A DNA stretch of 64,000 nt from Desulfoferrobacter suflitae. Its GTDB lineage: Bacteria > Desulfobacterota > Syntrophobacteria > Syntrophobacterales > Syntrophobacteraceae. The notes beneath the pieces are model-generated. The model had not been told where the DNA came from. It made no database searches and saw only the letters and a list, made by a program, of their open reading frames with translations. How positions within the stretch are numbered: position 1 is the stretch's first letter; each line of letters begins with the position of its first letter. Positions 46,638-56,489 of the stretch are shown piece after piece. The stretch covers positions 1-64,000 of the forward strand of contig NZ_JAIBKA010000006.1 in assembly GCF_022603395.1 (NCBI RefSeq). The letters are read 5' to 3'. The position numbers and the translations under genes were made by a program.

Positions 46638-47453
46638 ATGGACCATCGGCCACCACCCATCCTGTTCGTGGGCACGGTCCACAGTGATCCCCGGGGCTGC
46701 AGGAAATCTCTGGCCGTGCTCGAGCGGGTGCGGCCGGACTTGATCCTGGTCGAATTAAGCCCATACGGCTACAGATACCGCCAAACGAAGCGTCGACAGC
46801 TGCATGGAACTTTTCGCCGCAACCTCAAAAAAGCAGCACAAAGGCATGGTATTTCCCCGGCACAGGCCCTGAAGCATCCACAAATCGTCCTGGTTCACAA
46901 CCAAATATCAATGCCCTTTGAATACCGGGCGGCCGCACGTTATTCCAGACAGCGCAACGTCCCATTGGCCCTGGTGGATTCTTCGGATTTCAGCCGGGAG
47001 CGCATTGCCGGGTGGGATGAGCTGCTTTCCCCGGGCAACCTGGAAACTCTGCTCAGCCTGCCTGCCGAGCGCACTTCCACAACCGCACTGTACGAGCTTG
47101 CCGGGAAAGCCATAAGCGCCTCCAGCGAACCTGCCTGCCGGTTTCCCGCAGCCGGCCGTGTGCACGGGGCGGAGGAAGCGTGGGCCGCACGCGAACGCTA
47201 CCTGGCTGCCGCAATACGCCACAAGGTGGCGCAGTTCCACCCCAGGCAACCTCTCTACCTGGGCGGTTGGTGGCATCTCACCCGCGGGACGGCGATACCC
47301 ACGCTGCGCGACCTCCTCGAACTTGAATCCTTTCAATGTGTTTTGCTGCAACAAGCCACTGCCCGGCACGGACGAGGGCATAGCATCCACGAACAGGCCC
47401 TGATTAGAGTGCCGCACAGCAGAGCACAATACAGCGGACTTGCAGGAGTGTAG
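46638..47453 (+). CDS. TraB/GumN-like protein
   Basis: 271 aa. FVGTVHSDPRG at residues 9-19 followed by PDLILVELSPYGYRYR resembles the GT-x-H and ExxP motifs of the TraB/TIKI fold, whose members include metal-dependent peptidases. A second conserved GG-x-WHLTRG lies near residue 213. Most bacterial members are uncharacterised. ATG 46638 has AGGGAAC directly before it; the much longer open frame from 46302 runs through the HAD gene and is spurious at its 5' end. Confidence 0.6.
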   Translation: MDHRPPPILFVGTVHSDPRGCRKSLAVLERVRPDLILVELSPYGYRYRQTKRRQLHGTFRRNLKKAAQRHGISPAQALKHPQIVLVHNQISMPFEYRAAARYSRQRNVPLALVDSSDFSRERIAGWDELLSPGNLETLLSLPAERTSTTALYELAGKAISASSEPACRFPAAGRVHGAEEAWAARERYLAAAIRHKVAQFHPRQPLYLGGWWHLTRGTAIPTLRDLLELESFQCVLLQQATARHGRGHSIHEQALIRVPHSRAQYSGLAGV

Positions 47454-47465
47454 GTGGGCCGCTCG

Positions 47466-47490
47466 GTTGTGTGGCGCCGTACTAAGCGGT
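47466..47490. repeat. Short dispersed sequence shared with 17656-17680 and 16425-16446
   Basis: GTTGTGTGGCGCCGTACT recurs as ATTGTGTGGTGCCGTACT near 17660 and in looser form near 16428. At 17660 it flanks the palindromic repeat copy 5, so it may be part of the same family. Confidence 0.35.
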
Positions 47491-47639
47491 TGTCAGTGGC
47501 ACCATAATGTGTTACAAAGCCAATGATTTTTGCGACCCTCAGCCTTGGTCGTGCTAGATGGGGAGTTAGCGGTGCCTTGTAACCCGAAATCCGCTTAGCG
47601 GGGTTGAAGGCCCTTTTGAGGGCTTGTGTTGGGCTGGCC

Positions 47640-47770
47640 GTTGCTAACTCTGGTACCGATTGGACACCGCGCAACAGGCGGATCCGAACCCCGTCAGGTC
47701 CGGAAGGAAGCAGCGGTAAGGATTGCGGTCTGTGTCGTGGTTCACTCTAATCAGGCGCCAGAGGGTGGGT
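47640..47770 (+). ncRNA. ffs: Signal recognition particle RNA (4.5S type)
   Basis: The hallmark GTCAGGTCCGGAAGGAAGCAGC tetraloop and asymmetric-loop region is at about 47693-47714. The closing helix pairs CTCTGG (47648-47653) with CCAGAG (47758-47763), and GATT with AATC inside it. The RNA would bind Ffh for co-translational membrane targeting. Exact ends are approximate, and the Alu domain appears absent, as in the short bacterial form. No protein gene overlaps it. Confidence 0.9.
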
Positions 47771-47946
47771 GGTCAAGTTTCAGCCGGTTCGAAAAAGGGT
47801 GCACGGCCAAGGATCTTTCCCTGGATACCATATCAATAGACCGACCCAACTCGCAGATCATACCCTGTTGTATACGGCCGGAGCTGCGGCCCGCCTCTTT
47901 GCCGTCAGCGGTCGTCTCCGGATGCCGGCCGCGTGCGTCAGACGGA

Positions 47947-49431
47947 TCAGGAAAGCGGCAGGTCGGAATATTCCTCTCCCAGCACATAGCGGCACGCACG
48001 GCCTTTGCCAATGCGCGTGAGCAGACCGAAATCCACCATTTCGTTCAGTTCCCGCAAGGCCTGGCGCTCGGAAATGTCATTCAGCTGCGAATAGTATTTG
48101 TTCGTTATGAAGCCGTGATTTTTCAAAAAATCAAATGCTCTCAGCTGGCGTGGCTTCAACCCCCATTGCGGCAGCCGCTCACCGGGATCGAGCTCGGGCA
48201 GGCGGTCCCGTCCCGGCGGCGTTTGTGCCCCCTCGGAAGAGACCGGCCGAACGGTCTGACCCGGCTCTCGCACCTCGGAGGGAAGATCGGAGACTAGAAT
48301 CTGTTCCCCGGTACAGAGAATGACGGCCCGCTCGATGACATTTTCCAGCTCACGGATGTTCCCGGGCCAGTGATAATCCAGCAGCCGCCGCATTGCTTCA
48401 GGATGCATGGTGAGTGGCCCACGGCCGCTTTCCCGGCCATACTTGCTCAAAAAATGATTCACCAGCGGCGGAATGTCATCGGTTCGCTCGCGCAGAGCAG
48501 GAATCTGGATATGAACCACATTGAGACGGTAAAACAGGTCGGAGCGGAACCGCCCGGCGGCAACTTCATGCTTTAGATTGCGGTTGGACGCGGCCACAAC
48601 GCGCACATCCACCTTCATGGTCTGGCTGCTGCCCACCCGCTCGAATTCCATTTCCTGCAGCACGCGCAGCAGTTTTACCTGCAACGGAGGAGACATCTCA
48701 CTGATCTCATCGAGGAACAAGGTTCCCTCGTGAGCCATTTCAAAGCGTCCCTTACGCTGATTCAGCGCCCCGCTGAACGCCCCTTTCTCATGCCCGAACA
48801 ACTCACTTTCCAGGAGGTTTTCCGGCAAGGCTCCACAATTCACTGAAATGAACGGAAGATCCTGCCGAGTGCTGTTGAAGTGGATGGCCCTGGCAATCAG
48901 CTCCTTACCCGTCCCCGACTCTCCCGTAATCAGCACCGTGGCTTTGCTTGGCGCCACTTTTTCTATCAATTGGAAAATGCGCTCCATGGCGGCGCTTTTT
49001 CCGATAATGTTGCTGAACTGGTAACGTCCGTGAAGTTCCTTGGTCAGATAGCGATTCTGCTGAACCAGGCGGTGATGGTCGACCGCTTTGCGCACCGTGA
49101 ACTTGAACTGTTCATTCTCAAATGGCTTGAAAATGTAATCGAAGGCACCCTTTTTCATGGCGTCCAGAGCTTTTTCCTGGGTGCCGTAGGCGGTCATCAT
49201 GATTACTGGAACATCCGGCTTCCGCACGTGGATGGATTCAAACAGGGCAATTCCGTCCATGCCCGGCATTTTCATATCGGTGATCACCGCATCCACTTCA
49301 TGCTCCTCGGCAATCTCCAGCCCCTTCTGCGCCGAATCCGCAGTCAACACCTGGTAGCCTTCCTCCAAGAGCAGATCCTCGAGGACCAAAAGGTAGTTTT
49401 TTTCATCGTCAACAATGAGAATCGTTTCCAT
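47947..49431 (-). CDS. Sigma54-dependent response regulator with winged-helix-like C-terminus
   Basis: 494 aa. Receiver domain with phospho-acceptor D52 and K102; AAA+ domain with Walker A GESGTGKE (170-177), GAFSGA at 217-222 (Ser instead of Thr in the sigma54-contact loop) and LFLDEI. Instead of a Fis-type helix-turn-helix, residues about 425-490 contain LRAFDFLKNHGFITNKYYSQ, RQALRELNEMVDFGLL and GKGRACRYVL, which reads as a winged-helix module. Paired with the kinase upstream (6-base gap). Targets unknown. Confidence 0.85.
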   Translation of the reverse strand: METILIVDDEKNYLLVLEDLLLEEGYQVLTADSAQKGLEIAEEHEVDAVITDMKMPGMDGIALFESIHVRKPDVPVIMMTAYGTQEKALDAMKKGAFDYIFKPFENEQFKFTVRKAVDHHRLVQQNRYLTKELHGRYQFSNIIGKSAAMERIFQLIEKVAPSKATVLITGESGTGKELIARAIHFNSTRQDLPFISVNCGALPENLLESELFGHEKGAFSGALNQRKGRFEMAHEGTLFLDEISEMSPPLQVKLLRVLQEMEFERVGSSQTMKVDVRVVAASNRNLKHEVAAGRFRSDLFYRLNVVHIQIPALRERTDDIPPLVNHFLSKYGRESGRGPLTMHPEAMRRLLDYHWPGNIRELENVIERAVILCTGEQILVSDLPSEVREPGQTVRPVSSEGAQTPPGRDRLPELDPGERLPQWGLKPRQLRAFDFLKNHGFITNKYYSQLNDISERQALRELNEMVDFGLLTRIGKGRACRYVLGEEYSDLPLS

Positions 49432-49437
49432 AGTGGA

Positions 49438-50910
49438 TTACACCGTGATTTCTTCAACATCGGTTGAGCCCGGCTGAAATAGCGGCAACCGTATGATTAT
49501 AGCCGTTCCCTCGCCTTCCCGGCTGTCAATTTCTATGTCGCCATGATGACTGTCTATTATACTTCGGACAATGGCAAGGCCCAAGCCGGTGCCTGTTTCA
49601 TGGGTGGTAAAAAATGGATTGAAAATCTTTTTTTGAATTTCTACAGGGATTCCCCGCCCTGAATCCTTGACCACCACCTCGAGCTGCGGCGCCCCGGCGG
49701 CGCCGTTCACCAGCGCCGTTCGAACCTCCAGGGCCCCGCCGTCCGGCATGGCTTGCAGCGCATTGGAAAAAAGGTTGACGAAAGCCCTGTAGAGCATATC
49801 CCGATCCGCCTCCATGGTGTAATTGCCGCTCTCGTAGCGCCGTTCCACCCACACTCCAAGCTTTTGGCACTCGGCGTCCAGCACGCTCAGATTCTTTTCC
49901 AGGATATCCTCGACCCGGCAGCGTGTCGGCGCAACCGTCTTGGGTCGTGCAAAGTCCAAGAATTCCGTCAGGATGTCGTTCAAACGCGTAGACTCTTCCA
50001 CGATAATGGACGAAAAGCGCTTCTGCCGTTCATTTTCCGCTCGACCCTGAAGCAGTTCGGCAGTGCTGCGGATGATCCCCAGCGGATTGCGGATTTCGTG
50101 GGAAACGCCCGCCACCATCTCCCCCAGGGCCGCCAGCCGCTCCGCCTGATGCAGCTGTTCCTCCAGCTTGTTGCGTTCCGCAGTCCGGGCTGCGATGATC
50201 GTATCCGCTCTTCTGGCTATGAGAATGATGGTGGTGAAGAGCACGCCGACAAACACCATGAAGCTGAGTATGATGATGAGCTGAAAGCGATGTATCGACT
50301 CATATTCGCGGGTCATGTCCTGGGTGATTTCAAACACCCCGAGAACTTTGCCTCTTTTCAAGCTCATGGGGAGCTCCTCCCACATGGGAAGGTAGGTCTT
50401 CAGCTGGCGCACCCCACCATTCCAGTCAAAGCCCAAAAACGAACTGCCCTCGCCCACAAGAAACGAAACGGACTCATCTTTCAAGGCCTTCTGGAAAGGT
50501 TCCCCCAGATCGCCCTTGGTTCCAATATTCCCAGGCACGGTGCTGTAGGTGAGCACCTGGTCGGGATCGTAAATATTCACACGGTCAACGGAAAACCCAT
50601 GGATCGTGTTGCGCACCACCTTGTCGAGCCTTTCGTATTGGCTCTTGCGGCTCAAACGGATGGCTCCATCCACGATGAGAGTGGGCAGCGTGAATTCAAA
50701 AAAGACCTGATGATTGATATTCTCAGCCAAAAGATACGCATACTGCTCGCTCTTTTGCAGCAAAATGGCCTTCACCCGCTGAGTAATGAACGAGGACAAC
50801 AGCAGGGTACTCACCAAAATGACCACAAGACTTGAAACAGACACATATTTGACAAGCTTAAACGGCTTGAAAGATTCCAGATCTTTTCTCTTATCTTTAA
50901 CGTTCTTCAT
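49438..50910 (-). CDS. Sensor histidine kinase, NtrB/ZraS-like
   Basis: 490 aa. TM1 (about 23-44) and TM2 (about 209-232) enclose a periplasmic sensor of about 165 residues with a PAS-like/Cache pattern (VDRVNIYDPDQVLTYSTVPG). HisKA with VSHEIRNPLG (His271) and HATPase_c with DSGRGIPVEI and GTGLGLAI follow. It would phosphorylate the downstream sigma54 activator. Its start overlaps the 3' end of rarA by 14 bases. Confidence 0.85.
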   Translation of the reverse strand: MKNVKDKRKDLESFKPFKLVKYVSVSSLVVILVSTLLLSSFITQRVKAILLQKSEQYAYLLAENINHQVFFEFTLPTLIVDGAIRLSRKSQYERLDKVVRNTIHGFSVDRVNIYDPDQVLTYSTVPGNIGTKGDLGEPFQKALKDESVSFLVGEGSSFLGFDWNGGVRQLKTYLPMWEELPMSLKRGKVLGVFEITQDMTREYESIHRFQLIIILSFMVFVGVLFTTIILIARRADTIIAARTAERNKLEEQLHQAERLAALGEMVAGVSHEIRNPLGIIRSTAELLQGRAENERQKRFSSIIVEESTRLNDILTEFLDFARPKTVAPTRCRVEDILEKNLSVLDAECQKLGVWVERRYESGNYTMEADRDMLYRAFVNLFSNALQAMPDGGALEVRTALVNGAAGAPQLEVVVKDSGRGIPVEIQKKIFNPFFTTHETGTGLGLAIVRSIIDSHHGDIEIDSREGEGTAIIIRLPLFQPGSTDVEEITV

Positions 50911-52294
50911 GCCCGCCTATCGCACTGGACGATTCATGTTGTTGCTGCGCACCTTTTTCTCCGGCCACCCGGCGGCGCCTGCCGGCGAGCAGCTCGCGCC
51001 ATTTCCCCTCCCACCCTCTGGGAGTCGGATGATAGAATTGTACGGCGGGCAGCGAATCGGGCAGATACCTTTCGGCAACCCATCCGCTGGGATCATCATG
51101 AGGGTAGCGATAACCCTTTCCATACCCGGTTTTTTTCAGCAGGTCGGTGGGGGCGTTGCGGAGATGCAGGGGAACCGCGGCGTAACCGGTTTTCCTGGCC
51201 GCCTCGCGCGCTTTGCCCAGAGCCGTATAGATGGAATTGCTCTTGGGCGCCAGGGCAAGGTAGACGGCCGCCTGAGCAAGGGCCAAATCTCCTTCGGGGC
51301 TGCCCAGGAACTGGTACGACTGCATGGCGTGCATGGTATGCACCAATGCAAAGGGATCGGCCAGGCCAATGTCCTCGCTGGCCATGCGCACCAATCGCCG
51401 GGCAATATAGAGAGGGTCCTCCCCTCCTTCCAGCATTCTCGCCAACCAATACAGGCAGGCATCCGGATCGCTGCCGCGTACGCTCTTATGCAGCGCCGAA
51501 ATCAGATTATAGTGCTCCTCGCCGGCCTTATCGTAATGCACGGCCGGCCTCTGCATCGCCTCCTGCATCGTGTCCAGTTCGATGCATCGTCTGCCCCCAT
51601 CATCGGCAGGAGTGGAGCGCACCGCAATATCCAGAGCGTTGAGAGCGATCCTGGCGTCGCCACCGCAGGAAGTGAGCAGGTAGCTTTCCGCATCCCGACT
51701 GAGACTCGCACGGTAACCAGCCAACCCCCGCTTTTCATCCTGCAGTGCCCTGTCGATTATGATCCGCAGTTCTTCTTCAAGCAACGGCTGCAAAACCAAT
51801 ACTCGAGTTCTGGAAAGCAGCGGACGTATGACCTCAAAGGAGGGATTCTCCGTCGTGGCCCCAAGCAGGATCAGCGTGCCATGCTCGACATGCGGCAGCA
51901 GCGAGTCCTGCTGTGCCTTGTTCAATCGATGAATTTCATCCATGAAAAGCCAGGTGCGCTTCCTGGCTTTCATCCAGACCTGCTTTGCCTCCTCTACGGC
52001 CGAGCGAATTTCCCGCGTTCCTGCGGTGACCGCTGAAAGTGCGATCAAATGAGCTTCGGTATGATTGGTGATCAGCCGCGCCAGGGTCGTCTTACCACAG
52101 CCTGGAGGACCCCACAAAATCAGCGACTGCAGCTGTCGACTGGTGAGCAGCCGGTGCAAAATGCGGCCCGGGCCCAGCAGGTGCGCCTGGCCGACAAACT
52201 CCTCCAGGCACCCTGGCCTCATCCTGTCCGCCAAAGGCGCCATGGATTCAAGTTCCCGCTCAATGTGTTGTTGGAACAGGTTCTGTTGTCGCAT
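50897..52294 (-). CDS. rarA: Replication-associated recombination protein A (AAA ATPase)
   Basis: 465 aa, RarA/MgsA family acting at stalled replication forks. Walker A GPPGCGKTT at 62-70, Walker B LFMDEIHRL, sensor ATTENPSF and the C-terminal tetramerisation domain (DPDACLYWLARMLEGGEDPLYIARRL) are all present. ATG 52294 is chosen over a TTG at 52318. Unusually it overlaps and precedes a two-component pair, so the three are probably co-transcribed. Confidence 0.95.
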   Translation of the reverse strand: MRQQNLFQQHIERELESMAPLADRMRPGCLEEFVGQAHLLGPGRILHRLLTSRQLQSLILWGPPGCGKTTLARLITNHTEAHLIALSAVTAGTREIRSAVEEAKQVWMKARKRTWLFMDEIHRLNKAQQDSLLPHVEHGTLILLGATTENPSFEVIRPLLSRTRVLVLQPLLEEELRIIIDRALQDEKRGLAGYRASLSRDAESYLLTSCGGDARIALNALDIAVRSTPADDGGRRCIELDTMQEAMQRPAVHYDKAGEEHYNLISALHKSVRGSDPDACLYWLARMLEGGEDPLYIARRLVRMASEDIGLADPFALVHTMHAMQSYQFLGSPEGDLALAQAAVYLALAPKSNSIYTALGKAREAARKTGYAAVPLHLRNAPTDLLKKTGYGKGYRYPHDDPSGWVAERYLPDSLPAVQFYHPTPRGWEGKWRELLAGRRRRVAGEKGAQQQHESSSAIGGHEER

Positions 52295-52657
52295 GAAAAA
52301 TCCCGCCGCGCTGTTCAAGGTTCACAAATTAAATAGACAATTTTGCACCGCCCGGCTAGTTGGAACTGTCGTCCTTGCAGATTTTACAGGAAGATGCCGC
52401 CCGGCTGAACTGAAAAGTCAAACTCAGCGGGGTGCGTCAGGCCAAGCCGCAATAGTCATCCGGCAACGCCTGAATGAGAATCCGGGACAGGCTCTGCAAC
52501 TCACAGAGTCAGCCTCACTCACTGAATGTCTGTGGCCTTGGTAAGACGCGCCGGCACGGCAAGGGGTTGCGGATGAAATCACTCAATTGAGGGAACAAAA
52601 AGACTTGAATGGAACGAAGGGGAACGCTGCTTGCGAGAATTGCAGACGTACCACCCG
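52295..52657. other. 363-base intergenic region, no gene seen
   Basis: Lies between rarA (start) and livF (end). No tRNA, terminator hairpin or plausible gene noticed. Confidence 0.5.
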
Positions 52658-53362
52658 CTAATCTTCTCCGAGGTAGGCTTTGCGCACACGCTCATCCTGC
52701 AAAAGTTGCTGCCCGGGACCTTCCAAAGTCACACTGCCCGTCTCCAACACATAGGCATAGTTAGCCACGTGCAGAGCCGCCATAGCATTTTGCTCCACCA
52801 GCAGTATGGTGGCCCCCTGCCGGTTGATCGTCTGAATCGTGTTGAACACTTCTTCAACGATTAGCGGAGCCAATCCCAGCGAAGGCTCGTCCAGCAGAAC
52901 CAAATCGGGCCGGCTCATGAGAGCCCTGCCCAGCGCGAGCATTTGCTGTTCTCCTCCACTGAGGGTTCCGGCCAGCTGCTTATGCCTCTCTTTCAATCTG
53001 GGAAATAGAGTGTACACCCAGTCGAGGCTTACCTCCAAGTCCTTCCCGCCGGTATTATAGGCGCCCAGTTCCAGATTTTCCAGCACGGTCAGGTTGGGGA
53101 AAACCCTCCGGCCCTCCGGAGCTATCCCTATACCCTGTTTGATGATCTGATGCGTGCTCAGCCGAGTCGTCTCGTTGCCAAGAAATTTCACCGAACCCGA
53201 GCGCGGCCGCACCAGCCCGACAATGGCACGCAACGTGGTGCTCTTGCCGGCACCGTTTGCACCAATGAGGGTCACAATCTGGCCCTTCTCCACGGAGATA
53301 TGAATGCCCTTCAAAGCATGAATACCTCCATAGTAGACCTGCAAATTTTCAACTTTAAGCAT
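52658..53362 (-). CDS. livF: Branched-chain amino acid ABC transporter, ATP-binding protein LivF
   Basis: 234 aa ABC ATPase. Walker A GANGAGKST, Q-loop, signature LSGGEQQ, Walker B LVLLDEPS and the LivF-type GIAPEGRRVF block are present. Works with LivG on the LivHM permease. ATG 53362 with GGAGAT 8 bases upstream. Last gene of livKHMGF. Confidence 0.93.
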   Translation of the reverse strand: MLKVENLQVYYGGIHALKGIHISVEKGQIVTLIGANGAGKSTTLRAIVGLVRPRSGSVKFLGNETTRLSTHQIIKQGIGIAPEGRRVFPNLTVLENLELGAYNTGGKDLEVSLDWVYTLFPRLKERHKQLAGTLSGGEQQMLALGRALMSRPDLVLLDEPSLGLAPLIVEEVFNTIQTINRQGATILLVEQNAMAALHVANYAYVLETGSVTLEGPGQQLLQDERVRKAYLGED

Positions 53363-53388
53363 TCGGTAAATCTCCAAATCGGCTTCGA

Positions 53389-54156
53389 CTACTTCGGTTC
53401 TCCCAGGTAGGCTTTGATGACGGCCTGATTGCTCTGGATTTCCGCCGGGGTTCCTTCAGCGATGGTAATGCCGTAGTCCAAAACTTTAATTCGTTCGCAC
53501 AGGCCCATGACAAATTTCATGTCATGCTCGATTAAAAAGATCGTGAGCGCGTACTTGTCCCGAAGCTCGCGCACCAATACGGCCAGTTCGTTGGTTTCCT
53601 GGGGATTCATGCCCGCCGCCGGTTCATCCAGCAGCAGCAGTTTGGGACGGGTTGCAAGGGCCCTGGCGATTTCCAGGCGCCTCTGCTGCCCGTAGGCCAA
53701 TCCACCGGCTTTTTCCTTAGCCAGATGGGCCAATCCCAGTTCCTGCAAAAATGCCATGGCACTCTCGCGGATTCGTTTTTCTTCACGTCGATAGGTAGGA
53801 AAGCCTAACATTGCTTCCCAGAAAAAGGTTCGGATACGCTGATGAAACGAAATCATCACATTTTCCAAGACGGTCAGGTCCGTGAACAGCCTGATATTTT
53901 GAAACGTTCTGGCAATGCCCTGGGCGGTGACCTTATGGACGGGAAAACCGGTGATCTCCTCACCCTGCCAACGCACCTGCCCGGAGGTCGGCGTCAGAAA
54001 GCCTGTGATCATGTTAAAAACCGTGGTTTTCCCGGCTCCGTTAGGCCCAATCAGGCCCACCAACTCGCCCGCCTGCAGTTCAATGGAAAAATCCTTCACG
54101 GCGGTCAGACCGCCAAATTGCATCACCAGGTCGTTCAGTTGGAAAAAATCACCCAT
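53389..54156 (-). CDS. livG: Branched-chain amino acid ABC transporter, ATP-binding protein LivG
   Basis: 255 aa. Walker A GPNGAGKTT, LivG-type GIARTFQNIRLF, signature LAYGQQRRLEIARAL, Walker B LLLLDEPAAGMNP. The start at 54156 follows AGGAA by 6 bases; an upstream frame extension is not used. It lies between livM and livF. Confidence 0.93.
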   Translation of the reverse strand: MGDFFQLNDLVMQFGGLTAVKDFSIELQAGELVGLIGPNGAGKTTVFNMITGFLTPTSGQVRWQGEEITGFPVHKVTAQGIARTFQNIRLFTDLTVLENVMISFHQRIRTFFWEAMLGFPTYRREEKRIRESAMAFLQELGLAHLAKEKAGGLAYGQQRRLEIARALATRPKLLLLDEPAAGMNPQETNELAVLVRELRDKYALTIFLIEHDMKFVMGLCERIKVLDYGITIAEGTPAEIQSNQAVIKAYLGEPK

Positions 54157-54164
54157 GGGTGTTC

Positions 54165-55211
54165 CTAAAATCCCTTCTCTTTCCAGCCCAGCTTCGACAA
54201 CAACCAATCCCAGCTGAATTCACTGCGTCCCATTATGCCGCGGCGGGCAAAAATGATAACCAGCATGAGGATAATGCTAAAAATAACCATGCGCATACCG
54301 GGAATCCCCGGAATTTTGAGGAATCCAAGATCGGTCGGACGTTCCACGATACGCAGTGCTTCTCCGCCCCAGGCAAACAGGGCGGCACCGATGACCGCCC
54401 CTGTGGTGCTTCCCAATCCGCCCACCACAATGATAATGAGCAGATTGAAAGTGAGAAAAAAGGTGAACAAAGTCGGTGAAATGGTGGTGATCAGATGAGC
54501 CAGCAGCCCCCCCGCCACACCACAGAAGAAGGCGCTGATGAGAAACGCCATGAGTAGGTGCTTGAACGGATCAATACCCATTGCCCGGGCGGCGATTTCA
54601 TCTTCCCGGATGGATTTCATCGCTCGTCCATAACTGCTGTTGATCAGCTTGGTGATGGCTATGATGGTTAGAACTGCCACCCCCCAGGACCACCAAAGAT
54701 TCGTGTAAGGCACCAATCCCTTGAGTCCCAGAGGGCCGTTGGTCACACCCTGCAATGCGTTGGCCAGCACCCTGATCACTTCGCCGAATCCCAGCGTGAC
54801 GATTGCCAGATAATCGCCGCGCACGCGAAACACCGGGAAGCTGATGGCAAAGGCAAACACCGCAGCCATCAAACCGCCCAACAACAACGATACCACAAAA
54901 GGCGTATGCAAAACATTGAGCGGCCAGACCAACGGCACAATGATGTAGGTCATCTGCTTTTCGGCGGCACTCATGGTGAGTAGAGCCGAGGTGTAGGCGC
55001 CGATGGTGATGAAGGCGTTGGGGCCAAGGTGCAGTATCCCGCAGATGCCGTTCACTAAATTATAACTGACGGCCAGGGTGATGAAGACGGCCATATTGTT
55101 CAGGATACGAATCTGGTAGTCAGTCCCGTATTCGTTGAACAGGTAGAGGATCACGAACAGCACAAGGATGCCCATGATGTTCAGCAGCAGGTTCCGTCTT
55201 TCCTTGCTCAT
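54165..55211 (-). CDS. livM: Branched-chain amino acid ABC transporter, permease LivM
   Basis: 348 aa with about nine membrane helices and the LivM landmarks GICGILHLGPNAFITIGAY, VRGDYLAIVTLGFGEV, and the EAA-like SIREDEIAARAMGID loop. Coupled to livG by an 8-base gap. ATG 55211. Confidence 0.93.
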   Translation of the reverse strand: MSKERRNLLLNIMGILVLFVILYLFNEYGTDYQIRILNNMAVFITLAVSYNLVNGICGILHLGPNAFITIGAYTSALLTMSAAEKQMTYIIVPLVWPLNVLHTPFVVSLLLGGLMAAVFAFAISFPVFRVRGDYLAIVTLGFGEVIRVLANALQGVTNGPLGLKGLVPYTNLWWSWGVAVLTIIAITKLINSSYGRAMKSIREDEIAARAMGIDPFKHLLMAFLISAFFCGVAGGLLAHLITTISPTLFTFFLTFNLLIIIVVGGLGSTTGAVIGAALFAWGGEALRIVERPTDLGFLKIPGIPGMRMVIFSIILMLVIIFARRGIMGRSEFSWDWLLSKLGWKEKGF

Positions 55212-55331
55212 CCCTTATTCCTTAAAATTCTCTGCAACTCACTCACCCCAGTGAGCACCCCGCTCACAGGAGCCGCAGTCGGCAATGGCTGACGGGTACT
55301 CTGGCAGCTCGCGCCCCGCCGGCTCAAGCTC

Positions 55332-56225
55332 TCAGGTCTTGTCGATCATGGGTTCTCCCATGATGCCCGTCGGCCGAAACAACAGCACCAGGATCAGAAT
55401 CACAAAGGCGAAGGCATCCTTGTATTGAGACACTTCGGGGAAAAAAGCCACAATCATGATCTCCCCCAGCCCCAGCAGAAATCCCCCGATGACCGCTCCC
55501 ACAATGTTGCCGATGCCGCCCAAAACAGCTGCGATAAACGCCTTGAGCCCGGGGAAAACTCCCATAAACGGATTGACCTGCGGGTATTTCATAGCCCACA
55601 TGATGCCGCCTGCCGCCGCCAAAAACGATCCGAGAAAAAATGTGATGGCGATGACCCGATCCAGGTTGATGCCCATCAAACGAGTGGCCTCAAAGTCCTT
55701 GGAAGCGGCTCGCATGGCTTTGCCCACCTTGGTCCGGTAGACGATATACAGCAGTCCAAGCAGCAGCACGATGGTGATGACCGGGGTATACAAGGTCAGC
55801 ACCTGCACTCGAACGCCCAAGATGGTGATTACGTGATCAAACATCGGCGGGCGTGGAAACCCTTTGGGAATTCCACCGATGATGACAATGGCCAGATTCT
55901 CGAGCAGAAAGGAGGCGCCGATGGCGGAAATGAGCAGTGAAATTCTGGGGGCGTCGCGCAGCGGCCGGTAAGCGCATCGATCCAGCACGATTCCCATCAA
56001 CCCGGTAATGACCATGGCCAGCGGAAAGCTGATCTGCCAGGGAAGCGTAAAGATGCCGATCAAATAGATGGCCGTGTAGGCAGCAAACATCAGCAGGTCG
56101 CCATGGGCGAAGTTGATCAGCCGCAGGATGCCGTAAACCATCGTATAACCTATGGCGACCAGCCCGTATAGACTGCCGAGCGAGATTCCGTTGATCAACT
56201 GCTGAAATAAAATTGTCCCGGTCAC
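55332..56225 (-). CDS. livH: Branched-chain amino acid ABC transporter, permease LivH
   Basis: 297 aa, eight or nine helices. Conserved GISLGSLYGLVAIGYTMVYG, INFAHGDLLMF, and the SKDFEATRLMGIN loop for ATPase contact. GTG start at 56225 with AAGGA 7 bases upstream. It lies after livK, separated by a terminator-like hairpin. Confidence 0.93.
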   Translation of the reverse strand: MTGTILFQQLINGISLGSLYGLVAIGYTMVYGILRLINFAHGDLLMFAAYTAIYLIGIFTLPWQISFPLAMVITGLMGIVLDRCAYRPLRDAPRISLLISAIGASFLLENLAIVIIGGIPKGFPRPPMFDHVITILGVRVQVLTLYTPVITIVLLLGLLYIVYRTKVGKAMRAASKDFEATRLMGINLDRVIAITFFLGSFLAAAGGIMWAMKYPQVNPFMGVFPGLKAFIAAVLGGIGNIVGAVIGGFLLGLGEIMIVAFFPEVSQYKDAFAFVILILVLLFRPTGIMGEPMIDKT

Positions 56226-56344
56226 ATGAAGTCCTTATTCTGAAATCATCGGAGGAATTCACTCTCCGGTGAAAAATGCTCTCCCCGCTGCTTTCTCGTC
56301 AGGTGTTGGAAGAGCTCAACCACGTCCCGTACGGATGCCGACTC

Positions 56345-56379
56345 AAAAAAGGCAGGGTAGACTGAACGCCTACCCTGCC
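56345..56379 (-). terminator. Intercistronic terminator/attenuator between livK and livH
   Basis: Minus strand: GGCAGGGTA ... TACCCTGCC stem (56371-56379 with 56351-56359) followed by six T. Partial read-through here would give more binding protein than permease, a common design in ABC operons. Confidence 0.8.
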
Positions 56380-56489
56380 TCCATTGCCACTCATAACAGC
56401 CATGTATTGCGTCACATTGGCAGCACTTATATCCATTGGCAGAAGCGCCGTGGTTGCAGTTGACCTCGACCACCGGACGATTCAGCCGG

